The notes under the pieces are model-generated. The model saw only the letters and a list, made by a program, of their open reading frames with translations, was not told the origin of the DNA and did not search any database. The translations under genes were made by a program, and so were the position numbers. Positions 1 to 7,258 of a DNA stretch of 64,000 bases are shown here, one piece after another. The first letter of the stretch is position 1, and every line of letters begins with the position of its first letter. Origin of the DNA: Chitinophagaceae bacterium (lineage in GTDB: Bacteria > Bacteroidota > Bacteroidia > Chitinophagales > Chitinophagaceae); NCBI GenBank assembly GCA_003168265.1, contig PMSV01000019.1, positions 62,001-126,000 of the forward strand, written 5' to 3'.

Positions 1-196
1 ATAAAACATGTCGTTTCGCCAGAGTAGGCGCATACTGCTCCATTTGCTCGGCGCTATAGATCTCTGAGCGAATCGGCAGTTTTTCATTAGCATACCTCCT
101 TATCAGGTTCTGACCAGGGAAGGATTTCCCCAGGTGAGACAAAATTTCCTTAATTGGCTTATTCTTAAAAATTTCCTTTATCGGATTGTTTTTCAA
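1..196 (-). CDS. N-terminal fragment of a cyclic-glucan-synthase-like protein (partial)
   Basis: The minus strand is open from the window edge up to about 196 and reads ...KLPIRSEIYSAEQMEQY... The motif of a proline-rich lead-in, then R-x-E-[IL]-[YF]-S-x-E-Q-[ML]-E-Q, resembles the start of the very large GH94/glucoamylase-type cyclic beta-glucan synthase proteins. That is family recall, not a search. No ATG is available. The most plausible start is TTG at 196, about 50 residues before the motif, in an AT-rich Lys/Asn/Ile stretch. The rest of the gene lies outside the window, so catalytic domains cannot be checked. It could be another protein that shares this short N-terminal motif. Confidence 0.45.
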   Translation of the reverse strand, partial: MKNNPIKEIFKNKPIKEILSHLGKSFPGQNLIRRYANEKLPIRSEIYSAEQMEQYAPTLAKRHVL

Positions 197-996
197 TATG
201 ATGTTATTGCTTTAATAAAACTACCTGAGGGTTAAATTCAAATAACAGGGGCGAAAAGCATCCCAGCATAAATCCTGCCAAACAAAAAGGCCAATACATG
301 ACCGATAAATGAGAGTTGAATCTTGATAAGCAATTAATATTCAAGAAGGTATAATAAAATATATTAGCGAAAGTCTTTATTTTAAATGACCCATTTCTCA
401 AACTATTGACCTAAATAGTTTTAGAATTTTATGTGTTTTTTTTACAAGTTAAGGTATTTTGGTTTCGCTGGCATCAGCTTACCTGCTTATTTGTTCACTA
501 AATTGGCTGAAATCTCACCTGTATGTGTGAATAATATAATTAAATTAAATATTTATGTAAGAGTTGGAGACGTAAATTAATTGAACTTTGCTTTGCAGTT
601 GACTAGTAGGCATCAGTGCAGGTATGACAACAAGCTTAAACAGCCTGCATGTGTGCTTTATGCAAATAAGTTTGATATCGGTCTTACATATGGGCTAGGT
701 GCGAATATGCACTCAGTCATTTCGGCAACTTCAGCTTGGGTTTCGGGGAATTTATCGACCGACAGTATAAATAATAATCCATGACCCATAACTAAGAAAT
801 ACTATTTCATTCTCAGAGTAAAGGATAGGTAAAAACATATTCATTAAATATTGAATTTGCTATCTCATAAAATAGTTGGACGGTTTAAAAAGTGTGAATT
901 ATGCAACTGAAGTCCTAAATCGTGTAAACAATTAGGTAATTCTTTTTCTACCTTCACACCTTATATTTCGAAGGTCAAAGTTGGGGAGTTCAAACT
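197..996. other. AT-rich intergenic stretch without a supported gene
   Basis: About 800 bases with stops in all frames apart from two weak open frames. The minus-strand frame at 204-401 encodes a 65-residue peptide with one hydrophobic stretch. The plus-strand frame at 581-784 starts with TTG and resembles nothing known. Neither has a convincing start or composition. The stretch is clearly richer in A and T than the DNA beyond 5 kb. It probably holds the promoter of the leftward gene at 1-196 and decayed sequence. Confidence 0.5.
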
Positions 997-1027
997 AAAA
1001 GGGTCAGGATTAAATCCTGACTCTTTT
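997..1027 (+). terminator. Intrinsic-terminator-like hairpin with no gene in front of it
   Basis: A 9-bp stem (GTCAGGATT at 1003-1011 with AATCCTGAC at 1013-1021) is flanked by AAAA at 997-1000 and TTTT at 1024-1027, which extend the stem and give a U-run on either strand. It looks like a bidirectional rho-independent terminator. No coding region ends just before it on the plus strand. It may end an unrecognised short transcript, or be the remains of a lost gene. Confidence 0.5.
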
Positions 1028-1041
1028 CATTTAAAGATGCG

Positions 1042-1049
1042 TAATTTTG
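1042..1049 (+). promoter_or_regulatory. Bacteroidota -7 box before the AraC-type regulator
   Basis: TAATTTTG matches the TAnnTTTG consensus read by the Bacteroidota primary sigma factor. It lies 29 bases before the regulator's start codon at 1078. No clear TTTG sits at the -33 position. The preceding hairpin (997-1027) would insulate this promoter from upstream transcription. Confidence 0.45.
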
Positions 1050-1077
1050 CAGCCAAAAAGGTTTATTATAAAGCAGA

Positions 1078-1638
1078 ATGAAACTCTTTCTGAAATATAT
1101 GGTCAGCATTCGATGCAAAATGGTAGTTAAATCAGAACTGGAAAAAATGGGTTTGCATTCCAGAACAGTGGAATTAGGTGAAGCCGATATTGAAGAAGAT
1201 ATTTCTGCCGAGCAATGGGATGCGCTGAATAAGGCATTAAAAAGGTCGGGCATTGAATTGATGGACAACAAAAAAAGCATTCTTATTGAAAAAATAAAAA
1301 ATGTTATTGTTGAACAAGTGCATTATTCGGACGAGCCGCTTGAAATAAATTTCTCCGTGTTCTTAGCTGAAAGGCTGAACCACGATTATACCTATCTGGC
1401 AAATCTATTCTCTGAATCGCAAGGTATTACAATCGAGCATTTCCATATCAAGCACAAGATTGAACGCATAAAAGAATTGCTGGTGTACGATGATCTTAAT
1501 ATAACAGAAATAGCCTATAAATTAGGTTATAGCAGTGTTGCGCATTTGTCGAACCAATTCAAAAAAATGACAGGTCTCACCCCCTCCTTCTTCAAAAAAT
1601 TAAAAGACAAAAAAAGAGGCACATTGGAAGACATTTAA
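1078..1638 (+). CDS. Short AraC-family transcriptional regulator
   Basis: A 186-residue DNA-binding regulator. The C-terminal part (about residues 85-180) is an AraC/XylS double helix-turn-helix, with ITEIAYKLGYSSVAHLSNQF followed by K-x-T-G-L-T-P-S-F-F, the usual signature of the second HTH and its tail. The N-terminal 80 residues (MVSIRCKMVV...) lack the sugar-binding cupin of classical AraC. This short architecture is common in Bacteroidota, where the N-terminal part looks like a small metal-associated-domain fold. ATG at 1078 is used here; ATG at 1099 (MVSIRCKM) is an alternative. It stands alone, upstream of small stress-type genes on the same strand that it could control (inference). 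Confidence 0.85.
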   Translation: MKLFLKYMVSIRCKMVVKSELEKMGLHSRTVELGEADIEEDISAEQWDALNKALKRSGIELMDNKKSILIEKIKNVIVEQVHYSDEPLEINFSVFLAERLNHDYTYLANLFSESQGITIEHFHIKHKIERIKELLVYDDLNITEIAYKLGYSSVAHLSNQFKKMTGLTPSFFKKLKDKKRGTLEDI

Positions 1639-1828
1639 GTATTGTGAAGGCCACGCTATCCCCTATTGGCTTTTTAAAGCAAAGCATATGTGTGTATCAT
1701 GTAACTTAATCTACGGATTGTGTAATAATCCAAACCTATCTGCTGCATATCTTCACAGGGCCTAAATCATTGGATATTGAATCAGACCGCAAGGCGAAAC
1801 ACATTAATACATAGCTAAATCATTTATC

Positions 1829-1981
1829 ATGGGAAATATCTTATATTTTATTGCCGGAGTGCTGTTGCTTGTTTGGGCAATCGGCTTTTTTGGTTATGCC
1901 GCCGGGGGTCTAATTCACCTTTTACTTGTTGTTGCCATCGTTTTGTTGGTTCTAAAATTCATCAGAGGGGAAAGAATATAA
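1829..1981 (+). CDS. Small lmo0937-family-like membrane protein, 50 aa
   Basis: ATG at 1829, TAA at 1979-1981. The product has two hydrophobic stretches: ILYFIAGVLLLVWAIGFFGY, then a second at about residues 28-44. They are separated by a short AAGG turn, and the protein ends in a basic tail (KFIRGERI). This layout matches the tiny lmo0937-type membrane proteins that occur widely in Bacteroidota beside stress genes. Their function is unknown; a role in envelope stress is often assumed. The gene opens a run of same-strand small genes (CsbD-like, cupin, two unknowns) spaced by tens of bases. Confidence 0.75.
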   Translation: MGNILYFIAGVLLLVWAIGFFGYAAGGLIHLLLVVAIVLLVLKFIRGERI

Positions 1982-2010
1982 TGAACTTCAAAATCCTTTA
2001 ACTAAAAAAA

Positions 2011-2199
2011 ATGCAACAAGATAAGAATAAGGATGCAAGCTGGGAGCAGGAAAAAGAAAAGCTGAAAGAGGAATTTGTACAAATCACAAACGAGTACGCA
2101 ATGTTTGAAAAGTCAGACAAAAAGGTAATTTCGGATAAGCTGGAAGCCAGCATTACCAAAACGAAAGAGGAAGTGCATCAGCAAATTGCAGATTTGTAA
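2011..2199 (+). CDS. CsbD-like small stress protein
   Basis: 62 residues, all helical and highly charged. The order of conserved positions (W near the N-terminus, K-x-K-L-K-x-x-F, then I-T, M-F-E-K, and KTKEEV near the C-terminus) follows the CsbD-type general stress proteins of Bacteroidota. The identity is low, so this is a family-level suggestion. There is no membrane segment or signal peptide, so it is probably cytoplasmic. It starts 29 bases after the lmo0937-like gene and is likely co-transcribed. CsbD-type proteins usually accumulate under osmotic or stationary-phase stress. Confidence 0.55.
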   Translation: MQQDKNKDASWEQEKEKLKEEFVQITNEYAMFEKSDKKVISDKLEASITKTKEEVHQQIADL

Positions 2200-2224
2200 T
2201 GGGTTATTTTAATTTTATTAATGC

Positions 2225-2596
2225 ATGATCATGGACGAGAAGGATACAGGCAAAAGAACAGTTGAAACAGAACTGGAGAAATCTATATCACACATAATTG
2301 TAGAAATCATCGAATACATGGCAAACTCAGTTGTTATAAAAACAATCATTAAGAAATCTACAGGAAACATTAGCATCATGTCTTTTGACAGTGGAGAAGG
2401 GTTAACGGAAAAAACATCTCCTTTTGACACGTTTATACAGATCATTGAAGGCAAGGCAGAGATTGTAATTGATAAAATACCTCATCTGCTTCAGTCCGGA
2501 ATGGGAATAACAATACCTGCTCACACGGCTAATTTCATAAATCCGAACGGGAGGTTTAAAATGATATCTACCATCATTAAAAGTGGGTATGAATAA
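2225..2596 (+). CDS. Cupin-domain protein
   Basis: 123 residues with a single cupin barrel at about residues 45-120: GNISIMSFDSGEGLTEKTSP (first motif), PFDTFIQIIEGKAEI, and the second-motif region GMGITIPAHTANF. The metal-binding His pair of classic cupins is mostly absent, with only one His near the second motif. It may therefore be a non-metal or degenerate cupin. Homologues I recall start at the ILE/VAL-rich stretch near residue 20. ATG at 2231 is an alternative start. It lies in the small-gene run, 25 bases after the CsbD-like gene. Cupins of this size are often redox or stress sensors, but the ligand is unknown. Confidence 0.75.
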   Translation: MIMDEKDTGKRTVETELEKSISHIIVEIIEYMANSVVIKTIIKKSTGNISIMSFDSGEGLTEKTSPFDTFIQIIEGKAEIVIDKIPHLLQSGMGITIPAHTANFINPNGRFKMISTIIKSGYE

Positions 2597-2604
2597 AAAT
2601 TAGC

Positions 2605-2907
2605 ATGACACTCTACTATTATATTTTTCTCTCAGTTGTATTGTCGCTCCTCACATTGGCGACATGTACTTTTCTAATAAAGAAAAAAAACATCCCCTTG
2701 AATCTATTTGTGGAAGCGTTAAAGAATGAAAATAATGGCCAGTTTGAGAAAGCCATCAGCACCTATGAAATTGCATTGAATGGGTTCCGGAAAAACAGAT
2801 CCGGAGCCAATTTAAGGAAAAAGATTATAGCAAAAGTAAAAGTGCTCCACACAGTAATTGACTACAAAAATACTTTTCAAAAAACGCTGCAGGAATATAC
2901 CAATTAG
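2605..2907 (+). CDS. Small membrane-anchored protein, unknown
   Basis: 100 residues. An N-terminal membrane helix (YYYIFLSVVLSLLTLATCTF, residues 4-23) is followed by KKK, which gives an N-out, C-in orientation. The soluble part contains one TPR-like helix pair (NNGQFEKAISTYEIAL, about residues 43-58) and a basic C-terminal half. I do not recognise the family by name. It begins only 8 bases after the cupin stop, so it is almost certainly co-transcribed with it. Confidence 0.6.
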   Translation: MTLYYYIFLSVVLSLLTLATCTFLIKKKNIPLNLFVEALKNENNGQFEKAISTYEIALNGFRKNRSGANLRKKIIAKVKVLHTVIDYKNTFQKTLQEYTN

Positions 2908-3020
2908 AGAAATAATTGCTGCAGGTGTGAAGGATGCTATTAATACCGGAAGTAATATAACCCTTTCTCTTCATGGATGGTTCAGCTTTACATTTCAGTT
3001 TACTTTTTAAAAATCAAATA

Positions 3021-3671
3021 ATGAAATTATTAAAACCCCTTTCTCTTGCCTTTGCTTTGTCTTATTATTCCGCCGCCATTTTCGCCCAGGCAAAACCTGT
3101 ATCGACCACAATCGAAAAAGAGAATCGTAATGCTGTTATGATTGAAATAAGCCAGCCGGTAGGGATCACTACTGATGCCCTGGAACAAAAACTGAAGCGT
3201 GCGGGTCTAAATGAAAAAATCAGGAACGGTACTGCAAATTATAAGGGTGTTGTACTATCAGAAATCAGCAGCGATAAGGTGGATATTTATACTAAGATCG
3301 AACAAGGTCCCAATAACACTAGTGTGGTTTATATGGCCGTATCTAAAGGTTACAATAATTTCACGAATGCCGCGGCAGATAGCTCAGTTACAATAAATGT
3401 TGAAGCCTTCCTCAATTCTTTTGTTAAAGATGCAAATAATTATTCTGCCGATGTGGGTATTGGCAATCAGCTCAAAGTTGAAAATAAATCTCAAAACGAA
3501 TATCAAAAATTGCTAGATGAACAGAAAGATCTTGAAAAGAAAAAAGCGAAAATTGATATCCGACTTATTGAAATCCAGAATGAACTAAATACAAGAAAAA
3601 TCGACCTGGATAAGCAGAAGGCAGCAGTTGAAGACTCGAAAGCAAAACGGGTCTCAGATAACAATCAATAA
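3021..3671 (+). CDS. Exported coiled-coil protein, unknown
   Basis: 216 residues from ATG 3021. That start puts a clean signal peptide first (MKLLKPLSLAFALSYYSAAI, cleavage after FAQA). Starting at the upstream ATG at 2973 would bury it. The mature N-terminal half (about residues 30-145) is a mixed alpha/beta domain without a recognised motif. Residues about 150-210 form a long charged coiled coil rich in K, E, D and Q (DEQKDLEKKKAKIDIRLIEI). It is likely periplasmic. It ends the AT-rich small-gene run. Function unknown. Confidence 0.65.
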   Translation: MKLLKPLSLAFALSYYSAAIFAQAKPVSTTIEKENRNAVMIEISQPVGITTDALEQKLKRAGLNEKIRNGTANYKGVVLSEISSDKVDIYTKIEQGPNNTSVVYMAVSKGYNNFTNAAADSSVTINVEAFLNSFVKDANNYSADVGIGNQLKVENKSQNEYQKLLDEQKDLEKKKAKIDIRLIEIQNELNTRKIDLDKQKAAVEDSKAKRVSDNNQ

Positions 3672-3899
3672 ACTTGTCATTTATATTGGAATTCGCGATG
3701 CAATAAGGCCGTGATTAATTGCACTCTTCTCATATGTTTGGTTTTGATCAGGTTCAAAGTAGATGAAAGTTACGGTTGCCTCAGAATCAATTTTGTTACT
3801 CAAATTTAAACGCCGAATCTGATCAGGAACAGAATCGAAATTTTTTTTTACAGTTTTGTTCGCTTGTTTGTAATTTCAGGCTACAAATCTGCGTACAAC

Positions 3900-5033
3900 A
3901 TGAGAAAGATTCTTTCGCTGCTCCCGGGTACTTTGATTATATTTCTAATCTCCTTTACGCCCTGGAAACTAAAATCTGACGAGCACGCCACCCTTCCGAT
4001 CGGGGCCCCGGCTCCTGATTTTAACCTGAAAGGAGTGGATGGTAAGATGTATTCGCTGTATTCTTTTAAAGATTCCAGGATCCTGGTAGTGGTATTCACC
4101 TGCAACCATTGCCCCACAGCCCAGGCATATGAGGATAGGATCAACCAACTTAGTAAAGACTTTCAATCAAAAGGAGTTGCGCTAGTAGCCATCATGCCTA
4201 ATGACCCCCGATCCATCAGGCTGGACGAACTCGGATATACAGATATGAGCGACAGCTATGAGGAAATGAAGATCAGGGCCAGTGAAAAAGCTTTCAGTTA
4301 TCCTTATCTCTATGACGGTGAAACCCAGGAAGCCTCTAAAAAATATGGGCCTGTTGCAACACCCCATGTTTTTGTTTTCGACCAGGATCGGAAGTTGCGC
4401 TTTAGCGGCCGTATAGACGATATGGAAAAGCCGACCGGAACTCCTCATGTCAGTGACGCACGCAACGCCATTGAAGCCCTGTTAATTGGGAAACCGGTTC
4501 CAGTCCAAACCACAAAGGTTTTCGGCTGTTCCATCAAATGGGCGGAAAAAAGCAACTGGATCGATAAGGCCAAAACAGAATGGGCAGCCGAACCGGTGAA
4601 ACTGGATACTATCACAGAAAATGGCCTCAAGGATTTATTGAAAAACAATACTGATAAACTTCTGCTGATCAATGTCTGGGCTACATGGTGCGGCCCCTGC
4701 GTGGCCGAATTTCCGGACCTGGTAAATATCAACCGTATGTACAGGCGCCGCGATTTTAAATTCATAAGCATCAGCGCGGACGAACCTTCCAAACACAACA
4801 AGGCTTTGGAATTCTTGAAATCGCAGCAGGCTTCCAATACGAATTATATATTCAATATAGAGGATAAGTACAAACTGATTGAAGCCGTTGATCCGAAATG
4901 GCAGGGAGCCCTACCCTATACCTTAATCGTCGAACCCGGGGGAAAGATCGTCTATGCCCATGACGGAGCGATCGATCCCTACGAGCTGAAGAAAAAAATC
5001 GTAGAAAATCACCTGATCGGCCGATACTATTAA
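3900..5033 (+). CDS. Periplasmic double-thioredoxin protein (redoxin + TlpA-like)
   Basis: 377 residues from ATG 3900, which gives a signal peptide or anchor (MRKILSLLPGTLIIFLISF). Two thioredoxin folds follow in tandem. The first is an AhpC/TSA-type redoxin (about residues 40-200) with TCNHCPTAQAYEDRI as its active site. The second is a TlpA/ResA-type domain (about 225-365) with WATWCGPCVAEFP. The first module is the type seen in redoxin proteins whose C-x-x-C is followed by Pro. Both modules keep their two cysteines. The role is probably thiol-disulfide exchange on exported proteins. ThuA-domain and alcohol-dehydrogenase genes follow closely, suggesting one transcription unit with a shared oxidative or sugar-related task (inference). 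Confidence 0.85.
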   Translation: MRKILSLLPGTLIIFLISFTPWKLKSDEHATLPIGAPAPDFNLKGVDGKMYSLYSFKDSRILVVVFTCNHCPTAQAYEDRINQLSKDFQSKGVALVAIMPNDPRSIRLDELGYTDMSDSYEEMKIRASEKAFSYPYLYDGETQEASKKYGPVATPHVFVFDQDRKLRFSGRIDDMEKPTGTPHVSDARNAIEALLIGKPVPVQTTKVFGCSIKWAEKSNWIDKAKTEWAAEPVKLDTITENGLKDLLKNNTDKLLLINVWATWCGPCVAEFPDLVNINRMYRRRDFKFISISADEPSKHNKALEFLKSQQASNTNYIFNIEDKYKLIEAVDPKWQGALPYTLIVEPGGKIVYAHDGAIDPYELKKKIVENHLIGRYY

Positions 5034-5042
5034 AAAAAACAT

Positions 5043-5804
5043 ATGAGAAAATACAAGAACCTGCTGCTACTCCTAATTATCTTTTCAGCCGCAATCCCCA
5101 GGCTCAGGGCCCAAAAACAATTCAAGGCCCTGATCGTAACCACGACCCGGGGCTGGCATCATGAATCCCTCCATTATGGCGTGGTGGCTCTGGAAGAAAT
5201 GGCCCGCAGGGATTTTTTCGATGCCGTACTTTGGGAGAACCCCAATGGTTTCACGGATGATTATTTAAAACAATTCCAGGTCATCATTTTCCTGAACACT
5301 ACAGGGGATATATTCGACTCGGCCCAGCAAAGGGTCATGGAGCGTTTTATCCGATCGGGTAAAGGTTTTGTCGGCATCCACAGCGCTTCCGACACAGAAT
5401 ATGGATGGGACTGGTACACCCAGCTCGTCGGCCGCATGTTCCATATCCATCCCACGATCCAGACGGCAAGGCTCCAGGTAGTAGAACCGGAGTTCCCGGG
5501 ACTTCAGGGATTCACGGGTAATAAAATCTGGACGGAGGAATGGTACGAATTCGGGCCGGAAAAGGTATCCGGGCTCCGTTATATACTATCCGTCGATGAA
5601 TCCTCCTATAACCCCAAAGCCGATTGGGGTGAGAAAAAAGGAGTAGGCATGGGTAAATTTCATCCCGTGGCCTGGTACCATGATTTCGACGGAGGTCGCT
5701 CTTTTTATACCGCCATGGGGCATTTGCCCACGGCTTTCAGTGACCCGGCCTTCCTGAATTTTCTCTATGCAGGAATATTCTGGGCCGCAACCGGAAAGAA
5801 ATAA
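5043..5804 (+). CDS. Exported ThuA-domain protein
   Basis: 253 residues with a signal peptide (MRKYKNLLLLLIIFSAAIPR, then LRAQ). The rest is a single ThuA domain, a glutamine-amidotransferase-like fold first named from trehalose utilisation. Visible motifs are RGWHHESLHYG, FLNTTGDIFDSAQQ, GKGFVGIHSASDTEYGWDWY and the C-terminal VAWYHDFDGGRSFYTAMGH. The Cys of true amidotransferases is absent, as is usual in this family. Exported ThuA proteins in Bacteroidota are linked to sugar metabolism, but the reaction is not established. It starts 9 bases after the double-thioredoxin gene, so co-transcription is very likely. Confidence 0.85.
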   Translation: MRKYKNLLLLLIIFSAAIPRLRAQKQFKALIVTTTRGWHHESLHYGVVALEEMARRDFFDAVLWENPNGFTDDYLKQFQVIIFLNTTGDIFDSAQQRVMERFIRSGKGFVGIHSASDTEYGWDWYTQLVGRMFHIHPTIQTARLQVVEPEFPGLQGFTGNKIWTEEWYEFGPEKVSGLRYILSVDESSYNPKADWGEKKGVGMGKFHPVAWYHDFDGGRSFYTAMGHLPTAFSDPAFLNFLYAGIFWAATGKK

Positions 5805-5817
5805 AACAACAACCTGA

Positions 5818-6867
5818 ATGATACCTGTAAAAGCTTATGCTGCACTGAATGCCAGCACCGCGTTGCAACCCTTTCAGTTTGAAAGAAGGGATCTTAGGCC
5901 CCATGACGTCCATGTGCAGATTCTCTATTCGGGAGTATGCCATTCTGACCTTCACCAGGTACGGGACGAGTGGGGCGATTCTCTCTATCCCATGGTTCCG
6001 GGACATGAAATTATCGGAAAGGTCATAAGTGTCGGTTCCCATGTTCAAAAATTCAAAGCTGGGGAAGCCGCAGGTGTAGGAGTCATGGTAGATAGTTGCC
6101 GTCATTGCGATCCTTGCACAGGTTTTATGGAGCAGTACTGTGAAGAAGGGATGACCGGAACATATAATAATTATGAAAGGGACAAGACCACACTTGCACA
6201 GGGTGGTTATAGTACTGCGATCGTTTGTGACGAACGCTGGGTTTACCATGTCTCTGAAAAATTGAACATGGCGGGAGCGGCTCCGCTTTTTTGTGCGGGT
6301 ATCACCACTTATTCGCCTCTGCGGTACGCTTCGGTGCAGACTGGGTTTCGCGTAGCGGTGGCCGGCCTGGGAGGTCTGGGGCATATGGCCGTTAAATTCG
6401 CTGTGGCAATGGGTGCAGAAGTCACCATGCTCAGCACCTCCCCTTCCAAGGAAAAAGATGCCCTTAACCTGGGAGCCCATCATTTTGTACTTAGCACCGA
6501 TAAGGGGGCCATGAAATCCCTGGATAGCCATTTTGATGTGATAGTGGATTCGGTCAGCGCACCTCATGATTATGAATCGTACCTGAACCTGCTTCGTTTG
6601 CAAGGCAAACTTCTGGTCGTAGGTCTCCCCAAAGAAGAACCTCATGTAAATCCCTTCGCACTGATCAAGAACCGGAGATCGATTATCGGTTCCATGATCG
6701 GGGGAACGGCCGAGACCCAGGAGATGCTGGATTTCTGCGCTGAAAAAAATATCGTTTCGGATGTGGAAGTCATTCCTATCCAATATATCAATGAAGCCTA
6801 TGAACGCATGCTGAAAAACGATGTCAAATACCGTTTCGTGATTGATATATCCAGTCTGGGTAAATAA
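5818..6867 (+). CDS. Zinc-dependent NAD(P) alcohol dehydrogenase (cinnamyl-alcohol/YahK type)
   Basis: 349-residue medium-chain dehydrogenase. Catalytic zinc ligands are in GVCHSDLHQVRDEWG and VPGHEIIG. The structural-zinc loop is C-x2-C-x2-C-x7-C (SCRHCDPCTGFMEQYCEEG). The Rossmann motif is GLGGLGHMAVKFA near residue 185. The order and spacing fit the YahK/CAD branch, which reduces aldehydes with NADPH. It begins 13 bases after the ThuA gene and ends the three-gene run. A large frame on the opposite strand is its shadow. Cytoplasmic; the natural substrate cannot be told. Confidence 0.9.
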   Translation: MIPVKAYAALNASTALQPFQFERRDLRPHDVHVQILYSGVCHSDLHQVRDEWGDSLYPMVPGHEIIGKVISVGSHVQKFKAGEAAGVGVMVDSCRHCDPCTGFMEQYCEEGMTGTYNNYERDKTTLAQGGYSTAIVCDERWVYHVSEKLNMAGAAPLFCAGITTYSPLRYASVQTGFRVAVAGLGGLGHMAVKFAVAMGAEVTMLSTSPSKEKDALNLGAHHFVLSTDKGAMKSLDSHFDVIVDSVSAPHDYESYLNLLRLQGKLLVVGLPKEEPHVNPFALIKNRRSIIGSMIGGTAETQEMLDFCAEKNIVSDVEVIPIQYINEAYERMLKNDVKYRFVIDISSLGK

Positions 6868-7258
6868 TGGTTTCTCATTAAAATCGTCCTGATGACTCAA
6901 TAATATTCAATCGATACGATCCTTTTGAAATTATCGGGCAAACCTTCATCAACGAATTCTACATCACTACCGCAGAATAAATTTTTATAACTCAAAATTA
7001 TTTGTAAGCGGGCCAACCAGCCATGACAGCAGTCAAGACCAGGCCTGATTAAAGGACCGCCGTCTACGGTTTTCAATTCGGATGGCTGTTCCGTATATAG
7101 ATATGTTTAAATGTTACTCAGCGTGGAATTCATGATTCCCATTGCAATTACATAACCTCATGAGATTCAGTGCATGAATCGAACCAATTTTTTACTTTGA
7201 GCGTTATATACTAAAATTGCACCCCAATCGGCCTCTGAACTAAATCCGAAAAACAAGC
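6868..7258. other. Intergenic stretch before topA
   Basis: 391 bases without a credible ORF. Near the right end TTATATACTAAAATTGC (7204-7220) resembles a degenerate -7 region for topA, about 40 bases before its ATG. A short inverted repeat around ACCG...CGGT near 7048-7063 is too weak to call a terminator. Nothing else recognised. Confidence 0.5.

Noticed and set aside
204-401. 65-codon open frame on the minus strand with a hydrophobic stretch
   Set aside because: No good start context, no similarity recognised, and AT-rich DNA gives such frames by chance.
581-784. 67-codon plus-strand open frame in the left intergenic region
   Set aside because: Starts with TTG, composition not protein-like, no neighbours in an operon.
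5737-6900. 387-codon minus-strand frame
   Set aside because: Exactly opposite the alcohol dehydrogenase, which has all family motifs; Cys/His/Arg-rich translation typical of a shadow frame.
6868-7258. tRNA or riboswitch in the pre-topA gap
   Set aside because: No cloverleaf or T-loop sequence and no conserved aptamer core could be found on either strand.
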